DNA from: Bacteroidota bacterium
GTDB lineage: Bacteria > Bacteroidota > Bacteroidia > Cytophagales > Cytophagaceae
Assembly: GCA_023428135.1 (NCBI GenBank)
Contig: JAEYZG010000010.1
Coordinates: 124,001 to 188,000 of the forward strand
Reading direction: 5' to 3'
DNA length: 64,000 nt
Positions 1-7,805 of the stretch are shown piece after piece. Positions within the stretch are counted from its first letter, which is position 1; each line of letters begins with the position of its first letter. Below the pieces are notes generated by a model, which made no database searches, was not told the DNA's origin, and saw only the letters and a program-made list of their open reading frames with translations. Made by a program: the position numbers and the translations under genes.

Positions 1-1
1 T

Positions 2-85
2 GCGTTTTGGAAAGGAATCGAAATCAAAGAATCGGAACTCAAAATAAGTCTGGAGCTTTTAAATGTCCTTAACAGCTTTTTTTAA
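2..85 (+). CDS. possible 3' end of a gene cut by the window edge
   Basis: One frame is open from the window edge to a TAA at 83-85 and gives 27 residues with a protein-like mix of charged and hydrophobic residues (…KISLELLNVLNSFF). The other forward frames look less protein-like. The stretch is too short to identify a family, so this is only a suggestion that a plus-strand gene ends here. Confidence 0.3.
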   Translation, partial: AFWKGIEIKESELKISLELLNVLNSFF

Positions 86-119
86 TGTCATAACACTGAA
101 AATCAAATTCATTTAATGG

Positions 120-127
120 TACTTTTG
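120..127 (+). promoter_or_regulatory. candidate Bacteroidota -7 box (TACTTTTG)
   Basis: The eight bases fit the TAnnTTTG -7 consensus of the Bacteroidota primary sigma factor. They lie in the gap before the small gene that starts at 187 or 226. No convincing -33 TTG was seen at the right distance, so the call rests on one box. Confidence 0.35.
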
Positions 128-225
128 CAAGTTTTTTTCGATTTAATCACTTTTTACCTAACATAAAATTTTATTAATGGCCTCTAATGGATATTTTAGC
201 GATAGTTTATCTTTATTCATTAGAC

Positions 226-480
226 ATGAGAGTAATAGCAGAGATACCACACCATGATTTCAGAATTACCATTTTCGGATGGAATAACAAATATCTCATC
301 AAATTTGAAAAGGGGTCTTATGAACAAACCTACAAAGTAAGTGAAATGGATGTCGCCGGAGATGAAGAGATTAAAAAGCTTTTGGAAGACAAGGCATTTG
401 TAGATAGCGTTATTTCCCGATTTCTTGAAATGAATAAATCTCTCAATGCCGCACTAAACAGACTTGACGGACAACATTAA
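226..480 (+). CDS. small conserved-looking protein of unknown function
   Basis: This encodes an 84-residue soluble protein, MRVIAEIPHHDFRITIFGWN…, with no signal peptide or membrane segment. The N-terminal half looks like beta strands (RITIFGWNNKYLIKFEKG) and the C-terminal half like helix. I placed the start at the ATG at 226 because the 13 residues gained from an upstream in-frame ATG at 187 look unlike the rest and the compact domain begins at MRVIAEIPHH. I recall short proteins of this look in other Cytophagales but do not know a function. A strong hairpin terminator follows about 70 bases downstream, so it appears to be transcribed alone. Confidence 0.7.
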   Translation: MRVIAEIPHHDFRITIFGWNNKYLIKFEKGSYEQTYKVSEMDVAGDEEIKKLLEDKAFVDSVISRFLEMNKSLNAALNRLDGQH

Positions 481-547
481 TTTCAATTCCTTATTTTAAA
501 TTTTGAGCTCAAAATGCTGTCATAGTAATGATAGCTATTTCTGAAAA

Positions 548-594
548 ACATAAATGATTCTTTAGCCTAAGAAAAGAATCATTTATGTTTTTTT
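548..594. terminator. bidirectional intrinsic terminator
   Basis: A perfect 15-bp stem (548-562 with 574-588) and an 11-base loop are followed by a T run on the plus strand and preceded by A-rich sequence, so it can serve both strands. It lies between the plus-strand small gene and the minus-strand exonuclease gene. Confidence 0.85.
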
Positions 595-704
595 AAAAAT
601 CCATTTACAATAGTCTATACTACTGCACATTTATATAATTGCTAAATGCACAACAATAGCACACCTGGATTAAAGAATTTTCAATCTAGGATATAACCAA
701 AATA

Positions 705-2102
705 CTACAATATATAGGTCTGCCTCTTTCCCGGAATTTCAACTTTATATCCTTCACTATTAAGTCTTTTATCAAAGGCTTCCATATTGCCAGGATCTCC
801 GTGAACGAGAAACACTTTTTTTAACAGGTCTTTGGGTTGATGTTTTACAAAACTTAATAAATCATCTGCATCTGCGTGCCCACTAAAAATATCTGTTCTT
901 GCAATTTTAGCATGCACTGGAATTTCCTTCTTATTCAACCTAACGCTTTTAGCTCCATTGATAAGCTTATGCCCAATGGTTCCTTCTGCACAGTAACCAA
1001 TAAAGAGAATGGTACTATATGCATTTCGCAGATTGCTGCGCACATGGCTTTTAATCCTTCCACCGGTGATCATTCCTGAAGAAGCAATGATAATGCAAGG
1101 CTCCATAAAATTTGCCAATGATTTACTTTCCTTCTCTGTTTCAATCTGTATCAGATTCTCAAAATCAAAAAGTGATTTATTAACTTTATAAAAGTCTTTA
1201 GCTTCATCATTAAGCTGATCCAGATAATCATCATAAACCTTAGTGGTTCTCTTCGCCATCGGGCTGTCGGCAAAAACTTTTAGTGTTGGGAGCTTTCCTT
1301 CTTTGCTTAATTTATTTAACAGGTACAAAAACGTCTGAGTTCTTCCGATACTGAAAGCCGGGACTATCAGTCTTCCTCGCTTTTCAACACAACATTCATA
1401 AATAATTTTCTCAAGAAGAGTTTCAGGCATATCCTTGCCTTCGTGAACCCGGCCTCCGTAAGTGCTTTCGCAAACAAGATAATCAACATGAGGCAAAGGT
1501 AAAGGATCATTCAAAAGCGGTGAGCTTTTTCTACCTAAATCTCCTGAAAAGGCAATACGCTTTATCGTGCCTGCTTCCTTGAACTCAAAAACAGCAGAAG
1601 CAGCACCAAGCAGGTGTCCTGCAGGAACGAGGGTTACCCATAAATTCTCATTGACGACAAACTTTGAGTTGAGACCTATGGAAATAAAGCGATCAAGGCT
1701 TTTCTCTACTTCACCTTTTGAATATCCAGATTCATTTTGCCTTTCAGTCTTGTGTCTAAAAGCAAATTTGCCAAAGCTTTTTTTCTTTTGAGCTTTGACA
1801 TCAAAAATACTTGCAGAGTCTTTTAATACAAGTTCCGTTAGGGCAATTGTAGGAGCAGAGCATAAAATCTGTCCTTTATAGCCACTTTTAAATAAAAGGG
1901 GAATATTACCGCAGTGATCATAATGAGCATGAGTCAACAACACCAGGTCAATGTCGGAAGGATCGAAGTCAAATATCTCTTCTCCGGGATTTTCCAGATC
2001 TTTCCCGCAGTCAATCAAAACCTTATAATTATCTTCCAACTCCAGAAGATACATGCTTCCGGTTACTTGTTTTGCCCCACCGTAAAATGTAATAGACGCC
2101 AT
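705..2102 (-). CDS. MBL-fold / beta-CASP RNA-processing exonuclease
   Basis: This 465-residue protein is a metallo-beta-lactamase fold nuclease of the beta-CASP (CPSF-73/Ysh1-like) family, which cuts or trims RNA. Visible zinc motifs are the HxHxDH signature (H58, H60, D62, H63, in LTHAHYDHCGN), a downstream AGHLLGAA motif, FSGDLGR, and the late FSGHADADDL motif. The beta-CASP insert includes SSGMITGGR and LVHGDPG near the end. Length and start (MASITFYGGAKQVTGS) match the bacterial branch of the family. It is cytoplasmic, with no signal peptide. The gene is divergent from thpR, with 96 bases between the starts. The exact substrate cannot be told from sequence. Confidence 0.92.
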   Translation of the reverse strand: MASITFYGGAKQVTGSMYLLELEDNYKVLIDCGKDLENPGEEIFDFDPSDIDLVLLTHAHYDHCGNIPLLFKSGYKGQILCSAPTIALTELVLKDSASIFDVKAQKKKSFGKFAFRHKTERQNESGYSKGEVEKSLDRFISIGLNSKFVVNENLWVTLVPAGHLLGAASAVFEFKEAGTIKRIAFSGDLGRKSSPLLNDPLPLPHVDYLVCESTYGGRVHEGKDMPETLLEKIIYECCVEKRGRLIVPAFSIGRTQTFLYLLNKLSKEGKLPTLKVFADSPMAKRTTKVYDDYLDQLNDEAKDFYKVNKSLFDFENLIQIETEKESKSLANFMEPCIIIASSGMITGGRIKSHVRSNLRNAYSTILFIGYCAEGTIGHKLINGAKSVRLNKKEIPVHAKIARTDIFSGHADADDLLSFVKHQPKDLLKKVFLVHGDPGNMEAFDKRLNSEGYKVEIPGKRQTYIL

Positions 2103-2198
2103 CCCGCTTATGTATATATTTTTAATAGGTTTTTTGCAAACCTGGCCCTTTATCGGACGGTTGAAATTGTGTAAATAATTTTAAAAGAAAAAATTAAA

Positions 2199-2723
2199 AT
2201 GAGCCAACATCGACTGTTCGTCGTCCTTCCCCTCCCCGATCAGACAAAAAAGCTGATAACTAAATTCCAGGCAAATCTACAAATGGATATCAGATGGATT
2301 CCAAGGGACAATCTTCATATCACACTTGCATTCATCGGGGGCACACCTACTGAACGTATTTCAGGAATCAATAGTGTTTTAGAAAATGTCAGTGATTCGT
2401 CACCTATTTTTAGTTTAAAAACTCGAAGTATAAAAGTAGTAAAAGGAACATCCGGAATGATCTGGATAACTTTTCAAGAAAATCATTTCTATGCCAACCT
2501 TGCAATATCTCTAAGGGAGAAATTGAATTTAAATGAAAAAAGGAAACCCCTTCCTCATATAAACCTGGCAAGATTGAAAAAACCAATTTATCGGGAAAAC
2601 TTGCCAGAAGATCTGAGATTTGAAACACACACTGTCCTTTGTTCAAAAATGGAATTATGGGAGAGTAAATTAACACGTATAGGTGCTGAATACAGAGTAA
2701 TTTCTTCATTTCCCCTGTATTAA
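2199..2723 (+). CDS. thpR: RNA 2',3'-cyclic phosphodiesterase (2H family)
   Basis: This 174-residue protein belongs to the LigT/ThpR group of 2H phosphoesterases, which open 2',3'-cyclic phosphates on RNA ends. The first catalytic motif is intact (H40-I-T42 in LHITLAFIGG). The second reads H120-I-N122 (LPHINLAR), where the family normally has His-x-Thr/Ser, so the second motif is altered while its histidine is kept. Length is normal for the family. A degenerate copy of the gene's 3' end and downstream flank occurs about 3.9 kb away at 6444-6690. Activity may be reduced or altered by the Asn; this is an inference. Confidence 0.88.
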   Translation: MSQHRLFVVLPLPDQTKKLITKFQANLQMDIRWIPRDNLHITLAFIGGTPTERISGINSVLENVSDSSPIFSLKTRSIKVVKGTSGMIWITFQENHFYANLAISLREKLNLNEKRKPLPHINLARLKKPIYRENLPEDLRFETHTVLCSKMELWESKLTRIGAEYRVISSFPLY

Positions 2724-2800
2724 AAGGGAAAATATTCCTTAAGTAATGCTATATCTATTACATTAATTATAATAGAATGGAACCCAAAGGGAAAATGGCT
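2563..2800 (+). repeat. segment duplicated at 6444-6690 (thpR 3' end and flank)
   Basis: The last ~160 bases of thpR plus about 75 bases of downstream flank align colinearly, with many substitutions and small gaps, to 6444-6690. Shared landmarks are CTTGCCAGAAGATCTGAGAT versus CTTCCTGAAGATTTGAAAT, TTCATTTCCC versus CTCATTTCCC, and AATAGAATGGAAC…AAAGGGAAA versus AATAGAATGGAA…AAAGGGAAG. It explains part of the 341-base gap after thpR; the rest of that gap (2801-3006) holds nothing I recognise. Confidence 0.8.
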
Positions 2801-3006
2801 ATCATCTCTGCTCCCGTATTGATAATAAAAGATTTTCAGACATACTAAATGATCCGAAGGGCAAATTCAATAAAATGTTGATTAAGGAGTTAAAGAGGAT
2901 AAGGATTAATAAAAATATCAGTTTGAGTCAACGAACATTGTAAGGAAATAATAGATAAATAGTATTAACTATTAATCTTTGACTATCCAATTCATAGTAA
3001 TAAACC

Positions 3007-3042
3007 AAAAGGGCAATGATTTATAAAACTCATTGCCCTTTT
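3007..3042. terminator. intrinsic terminator with 13-bp perfect stem
   Basis: Stem 3007-3019 pairs perfectly with 3030-3042 around a 10-base loop, with A4/T4 flanks that let it act on either strand. It lies 23 bases beyond the stop of the minus-strand T9SS protein gene, the likely user. Confidence 0.85.
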
Positions 3043-3064
3043 ATCATTTATAATTGAGAAACAA

Positions 3065-5647
3065 TTATTCCATAACCATAAGCTTTCCACTGTATAGATC
3101 ATTCTCAGTATTTCTAAGAGTAACATAATATACTCCGGAAATCATACTTGTAACATCAACAGATTTACTTTCGCCTCTTACCGAAGTTTCATATACAGTA
3201 ACCCCTGTAGAGCTATAGATAGTAAGTTGATACGTTTCTTTTGGTGAAGGCATATCAATGGTAGCAGTTCCACATGCAGGGTTTGGGTAAAAGTTGATTG
3301 TTCGTACAGCAACATTTGAAGAGATGCCCGTAATTTGATAAACATTAAAACTTGCAAGAATCGCCTCTGCAGCTTTGTAGTTATTGTCACCTGACTGAGT
3401 AGCTTCTATTTCAACTAATCCTTCTGTTCCCAATAGCGTAATTTCATTTCCATTGATAGTCGCAGGGCCCGATAGAACAGCAAAGCTCACCTGGAGGCCT
3501 GATGAAGAAGTGGCGATGATTGAAAATGGCAAAGTATCAGATGGCACATCCTTTAATTCTTCTACAAAAATTGTTTGACTAGCTTTGTTTACCACCAATG
3601 TAAGTGGCACTGATGTAGCTGCATTGTAATTACCATTTCCTGCCTGACTTGCTATAATATCTACAGAACCTGCCCCTACAATTATTATTATATTACCAAC
3701 CACAGTGGCTACATCGGTATTAGAGCTTGTATAAATTAAACCTAAACCAGAGCTAGATGTACCCAATAATGTAAACGGTTCATCACCGAATGTCTTGGCT
3801 GATAGTGAGGCAAAAGTAATTGTCTGGCTAGCTTTGTTTACCACCAATGTACGTGGTACAGATGTAGCCGCAAGGTAATTTGTATTACCCGACTGACCTG
3901 CAGTGATAGTGGTTGTGCCAGCTCCTACAATGGTCACTGTATTTCCAACTATAGTGGCTACAGCAGTATTTGAACTTGTATAGGTTACACCTAAACCACT
4001 ACTGGAAGTAGCTGTTAGATTGAAAGGCACACTCCCGTAAGCCTTTGCTGCAAGTGTGGCAAAAGTAATTGTCTGATTCGCTTTATTTACCACCAATGTA
4101 CGTGGTACAGATGTAGCCGCAAGGTAATTTGTATTACCCGACTGACTTGCAGTGATAGCGGTTGTGCCAGCTCCTACAATGGTCACTGTATTTCCTACTA
4201 TAGTGGCTACAGCAGTATTTGAACTTGTATAAGTTACACCTAAACCACTACTGGAAGTGGCCGCTAAAGTAATAGGAGCAACTCCATATGACACATTGGT
4301 AAGTTCATTAAATGTTATTGATTGACCTGATTTATTGACGGTACCTGCTAACGATAAAGTTTTATTAGAGGCTCCTGTAGAAGCGATGGTTAAAGATCCG
4401 TTTTTTGTTCCTGCTATAGCACTTGCACTTAATCTCACATAAATTGTTATTGAACTGACAGTTCCATTATTAGGAATCGAACAGCTAGGGCCATATCCGC
4501 TAGTACTATTGGTTGATACCTCGTAACCTGAAGGAGTCGTAACTTTTAAATCTCCTGTTAATTCTGTAGCGCTTAAAGTAACACTTTGAGAAGCAGAAGG
4601 AGTGCCATAAGTTGTGGTGAATGTTGTTAAAGTTGGTAAACCTATTTTCTTAACTATTCCATAGGCAAAGTCACATACATAGATATTCCCGGAGGCATCA
4701 ATGGCAGCACCTGAGGGTGAGCCAAACTCAGCTTCACTTAATTTTCCATTAGTATTTGCGAATTTACCCGTTCCTGCAAAACTACTAACAACACCAGAAG
4801 ATGTCATTTTTCTGAGTCTGTGATTACTATAATCTGATATATAAAGATTCCCTGAGGCATCATAAGGCATATTACCATCCACCCCATAAAAACGAACTGC
4901 AGATCCTGTACCATTTGCATAACCAGATGTACCATCAGTAGCCCCTGCTATGGTTGAAACCACTGCAGCAGAGGTTATTTTTCTTAGTCTGTTTCCATCT
5001 CCCACATAAAAACTACCGGACGCATCTACCGTTGAAATTCCCTTAAGTGAATAGAACTGTGCATTTGTGCCTGTTCCATTATTAAATCCTTGTGTAGGGC
5101 TTCCTGCAAAAGTAGTTACAACCCCGGCAGAAGTTACTTTTCGAATTCTGTAGTTTCCATAATCCGTTACATACAAATTCCCTGAGGCGTCTATGGTGAT
5201 AGCAGTAGGACTATAAAATTTAGTAGCAGTGCCAGTGGCATTTTGAAACCCCTGAGTACTTCCGGCCAAAGTAGTTACAACTCCTGAAGCATTTATCTTT
5301 CGTATTCGGTGATTTCCAGTATCAACTACATATATATTACCTGAAGCATCCACTACAAGACCACCTGGATTTTTAAATTGAGCAGCTGCCCCCGTGCCAT
5401 CCTGAGAGCCAGAAGTACTTCCTGCCAAGGTACTTACAACACCCGCTGACGTTATTTTGTAAATTTTATGATTGTTATAGTCTGCGACATAAAGATTACC
5501 TGATGCATCACAAGTTATATTGCTAGGTGTATAAAAGCCGGTAGCAAATGTTGATACAACCGGATCAAAAGATACCACCTGAGCATTCAGTCTAAATCCA
5601 AGTAACAGTGTTAAAGCAATGATACCTGCAATTTTTAATTGGCGCAT
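3065..5647 (-). CDS. secreted NHL-repeat and Ig-like repeat protein with T9SS type A sorting domain
   Basis: This 860-residue secreted protein has, in order: a signal peptide ending LGFRLNAQ (about 1-22); about six NHL-type propeller repeats of the form DASGNLYVADYNNHKIYKI (about 30-335); a beta-rich module seen in Bacteroidota surface proteins (about 340-440); four 83-residue Ig-like repeats (each with a (S/N)QTITF-type opening and SSSGLGVTYTSSNTAVAT core, about 440-775); and a C-terminal T9SS type A sorting domain (INFYPNPACGTATIDM…GVYYVTLRNT…GKLMVME). The last domain predicts export through T9SS and attachment or release at the cell surface. Two adjacent Ig-like repeats are almost identical in DNA. 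Ligand and role are unknown; adhesion is a guess from architecture. Confidence 0.88.
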   Translation of the reverse strand: MRQLKIAGIIALTLLLGFRLNAQVVSFDPVVSTFATGFYTPSNITCDASGNLYVADYNNHKIYKITSAGVVSTLAGSTSGSQDGTGAAAQFKNPGGLVVDASGNIYVVDTGNHRIRKINASGVVTTLAGSTQGFQNATGTATKFYSPTAITIDASGNLYVTDYGNYRIRKVTSAGVVTTFAGSPTQGFNNGTGTNAQFYSLKGISTVDASGSFYVGDGNRLRKITSAAVVSTIAGATDGTSGYANGTGSAVRFYGVDGNMPYDASGNLYISDYSNHRLRKMTSSGVVSSFAGTGKFANTNGKLSEAEFGSPSGAAIDASGNIYVCDFAYGIVKKIGLPTLTTFTTTYGTPSASQSVTLSATELTGDLKVTTPSGYEVSTNSTSGYGPSCSIPNNGTVSSITIYVRLSASAIAGTKNGSLTIASTGASNKTLSLAGTVNKSGQSITFNELTNVSYGVAPITLAATSSSGLGVTYTSSNTAVATIVGNTVTIVGAGTTAITASQSGNTNYLAATSVPRTLVVNKANQTITFATLAAKAYGSVPFNLTATSSSGLGVTYTSSNTAVATIVGNTVTIVGAGTTTITAGQSGNTNYLAATSVPRTLVVNKASQTITFASLSAKTFGDEPFTLLGTSSSGLGLIYTSSNTDVATVVGNIIIIVGAGSVDIIASQAGNGNYNAATSVPLTLVVNKASQTIFVEELKDVPSDTLPFSIIATSSSGLQVSFAVLSGPATINGNEITLLGTEGLVEIEATQSGDNNYKAAEAILASFNVYQITGISSNVAVRTINFYPNPACGTATIDMPSPKETYQLTIYSSTGVTVYETSVRGESKSVDVTSMISGVYYVTLRNTENDLYSGKLMVME
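3831..4259 (-). repeat. near-identical tandem repeat inside the T9SS protein gene
   Basis: Bases 3831-4010 and 4080-4259 differ at about six of 180 positions by eye. The period is 249 bases, exactly 83 codons, so each unit is one Ig-like domain. Neighbouring units on both sides are much more diverged, which points to a recent duplication or gene conversion of this one pair. Confidence 0.85.
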
Positions 5648-5890
5648 TATATTTTTATTAGAAGTTGATTAATTGTCTTGACTAAAAATTGCTATTACTA
5701 AAAGAGGCTTGTAAAATCAATTTGCTGTTTCTCAGCACATATGATATAGCTATATGTAAACACATATTTTACTACAAGTTAGCACTTATTCATATAATAA
5801 TTATGAATGTCCTGAAGAGTTTAATATGATTAATTGTAATGAATGTTTAGTAGACTGGTTATCAGAAAATAGAATAACCGTTATAAATAA
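5648..5890. other. upstream region of the T9SS protein gene
   Basis: This is an AT-rich non-coding stretch before the 860-residue protein gene. I see no convincing TAnnTTTG box, repeat or open frame. The gap continues to 6692, where the terminator, T9SS remnant and thpR remnant listed separately are found. Confidence 0.5.
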
Positions 5891-5921
5891 AAATACCCCA
5901 AATAATTGATTTGGGGTATTT
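5891..5921 (-). terminator. intrinsic terminator after the T9SS-domain remnant
   Basis: A 13-bp perfect stem (5891-5903 with 5909-5921) and a 5-base loop are followed on the minus strand by a T-rich run. It sits 28 bases past the stop codon of the sorting-domain remnant, so the remnant still has its terminator. Confidence 0.8.
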
Positions 5922-5949
5922 CTGTGTTGATGTTAATTGAGATTTTAAC

Positions 5950-6063
5950 CTATTCTTTTGTAATCTTTAAGGTCTCTCCTCTTTCTGTTTGCATGATGTA
6001 AACTCCGGCATTTAAATGTTCAATACTTACAACATTTTGTCTCTCCTGAACCGTAAAGCTTTC
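5950..6063 (-). pseudogene. remnant of a T9SS sorting domain (gene 3' end)
   Basis: Read on the minus strand, 6060 to 5950 encodes 36 residues ending VVSIEHLNAGVYIMQTERGE…KITKE-stop, the typical last strands of a type A sorting domain (xLxxGVYIxxxxxGxxxxKIxxE). The frame is blocked by a TAG two codons upstream, at 6064-6066, and there is no start codon, signal peptide or rest of a protein before it. I infer a decayed gene whose end survives with its terminator. The 400 bases upstream hold no further recognisable parts. Confidence 0.75.
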
Positions 6064-6397
6064 CTATATTTATGACCTATAGTTACTTTTGATTGAACTA
6101 TTTTCCTCTGCAAGGAAGTGTGAAACATCTCAGAAGCTAAACGACATGTTTTGATAAGATTTATAACTGTACAACCATTGTCAGATAGCATGCTCATTCA
6201 CAATATGTTTAATTTTTTTATATCTAATGAGTCTTGGCTACATGAATATAATATTGGCAGAATTAGGAACATCCTTTAAATCATCTGAATTTCTTTAAAA
6301 CAGATGTTAAGTTACAAACGGTGAATTATCATCTCAATATAAAAAACTTCAGTATTAATACATGCTGCAGAACAGTATATTGAATCAAATCTGCTTA

Positions 6398-6430
6398 TGA
6401 GTATGAGTTATATCCATCATACTCATACTT
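6398..6430. repeat. short inverted repeat in the decayed region
   Basis: AGTATGAGT at 6400-6408 pairs with ACTCATACT at 6421-6429 around a 12-base loop. No T run follows. It lies just before the thpR remnant; its role is unknown and it may be chance. Confidence 0.35.
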
Positions 6431-6443
6431 ACCTTATAAGGCG

Positions 6444-6690
6444 ACCTAAACATTTGAAAATACCAATCTATCAGAAAAACTTCCTGAAGATTTGAAATTT
6501 GAAGCACACATTACCCCCGTACAAAAAATAGAGCTGTGGAAAGTGAATTAAGTAACACAGGGTTCAACAGAAGGCAATTTCCTCATTTCCCTTAAATTAA
6601 AGGAAAAACATCCCCTCAGGAACGCTCTTTTTCTCAATGCTGTTTTATTAATAATAGAATGGAATGGAATGAAACCTAAAGGGAAGAAAT
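6444..6690 (+). pseudogene. decayed copy of the thpR 3' end and downstream flank
   Basis: This segment aligns to 2563-2800. In one frame from about 6462 it still reads TNLSEKLPEDLKFEAHITPV… and ELWKVN-stop, matching KPIYRENLPEDLRFETHTV…MELWESK in intact ThpR, then runs into a premature TAA. The region corresponding to the catalytic motifs is gone. The similarity continues past the thpR stop into the flank, so this was a DNA duplication and not just conserved protein. The copy ends at the start of the Lys-rich protein gene. Confidence 0.82.
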
Positions 6691-6692
6691 GT

Positions 6693-7427
6693 ATGAAAAA
6701 GGTATTTGCGTTAGTTCTGTTTGCTGTTTTTGGTACTTACGTTGTAAATGCACAGGATGACTCAGAACAAGAGGTAAAGAAAGAAAAAACCGAAGTCAAG
6801 TCTGACGGAACTGTCAAAGAAAAAGACGAAGTAGTAACAGCAAAAAATGAAAAGGAAAAAGAACATAAGTCTTATGAAGATCGGACCCGCGCAGGCCAGA
6901 CTGTTGATAATATAGGTCATGGAACTGTTCAGGGTATCCGAGGTGCTGGTAAAGGTGTAGGTAATGCTGCAAGCTGGACCTGGGAGAATACAAAACATAA
7001 TAAAGTAACCAAAAAGATATTCGATCAACCTGAAAATGCTGAGGAAAGGCAATTAAAGCATCAGAAAAAGGCCATGAAAAAAGAAGAGAAAAAGGCTGAA
7101 AAAGAAGGGTTGAATGAAACTGCATCCTATCAGGACGATGATCATCAGGTTGGGGAAGAAGCTAAGGAAGACGTAAAAAAAGGTGCTGAAAAAACAGGTG
7201 ATGCAGCAAGCACTGCCTGGGATAAAACCAAGCATAATAAAGCTACCAAAGAAGTTTTTGACCAGCCTGGTGATGTAGATCAAAAGGATCACGGATCAAA
7301 ATCCACTAAAAAAGAGGTGAAAACGAAGGATGGTAAGACAACCACCACAAAAGAAAAGAAAACAAAAGTGGATGATGAAGGAAATACTTCAGTAAAAAAG
7401 AAAAAGGAAACTAGCAGTAGTAATTAA
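6693..7427 (+). CDS. secreted Lys/Glu-rich protein with an internal duplicated motif
   Basis: This 244-residue protein has a clear signal peptide (MKKVFALVLFAVFGTYVVNAQ) and then a highly charged, low-complexity mature part. Two related segments stand out: GVGNAASWTWENTKHNK followed by VTKKIFDQPENAEE (about 90-120), and KTGDAASTAWDKTKHNK followed by ATKEVFDQPGDVDQ (about 168-200). The C-terminus is almost pure Lys/Thr/Asp/Glu. I chose the ATG at 6693 over the in-frame ATG at 6669 because it puts the signal peptide at the N-terminus; the earlier ATG lies in the duplicated thpR flank. No family is recognised. It is probably periplasmic or outer-surface, and probably largely disordered. A terminator follows. 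Confidence 0.75.
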   Translation: MKKVFALVLFAVFGTYVVNAQDDSEQEVKKEKTEVKSDGTVKEKDEVVTAKNEKEKEHKSYEDRTRAGQTVDNIGHGTVQGIRGAGKGVGNAASWTWENTKHNKVTKKIFDQPENAEERQLKHQKKAMKKEEKKAEKEGLNETASYQDDDHQVGEEAKEDVKKGAEKTGDAASTAWDKTKHNKATKEVFDQPGDVDQKDHGSKSTKKEVKTKDGKTTTTKEKKTKVDDEGNTSVKKKKETSSSN

Positions 7428-7458
7428 ATTAGATACTATTAAAATTGGCTCAGAAACA

Positions 7459-7489
7459 AAACCCTGTAAATTCTAATACAGGGTTTTTT
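7459..7489 (+). terminator. intrinsic terminator
   Basis: A 10-bp stem AAACCCTGTA/TACAGGGTTT (7459-7468 with 7477-7486) and 8-base loop are followed by Ts, 32 bases after the stop of the Lys-rich protein gene. Confidence 0.85.
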
Positions 7490-7805
7490 AATTCATAAAT
7501 TCAATCAAAATTGTATTAAAAAAGGAGTCATATATTAAAATCCAATGATAATCATGCCTTTAAAACTTTTTTAATCAATGTGGATATATTCCTTGCATTA
7601 ATTGTCTTTTTCATATAAAAAATAGTATATTTACTTCAATTCTTAATAGGTCAGGATTGTCTCAAAAGACCTTAAAAACAACAAATTCAGTTTTTAAATT
7701 TTTTAACATTTTCCTGTTAAAATTATTATTTCAGCACCTGTTTGAGTTTTAACAAGAGAAATTACTTTAGCATTAAAAAATCAAAAATACATTTTTACTA
7801 CCACC
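7490..7805. other. AT-rich intergenic region
   Basis: This lies between two convergent genes. I see no open frame, repeat or clear hairpin beyond AT-rich runs. Confidence 0.5.

Noticed and set aside
2801..3006. Possible further gene remnant after thpR
   Set aside because: A 23-codon frame follows the duplicated flank but does not resemble the Lys-rich protein or any other gene here.
3065..5647. Possible CRISPR or other direct-repeat array
   Set aside because: The repeats have an 83-codon period, keep the reading frame and encode Ig-like domains.
6762..7125. Overlapping reverse frames inside the Lys-rich protein gene
   Set aside because: They are Phe/Leu-rich shadows caused by the AAA/GAA-rich codons on the other strand.
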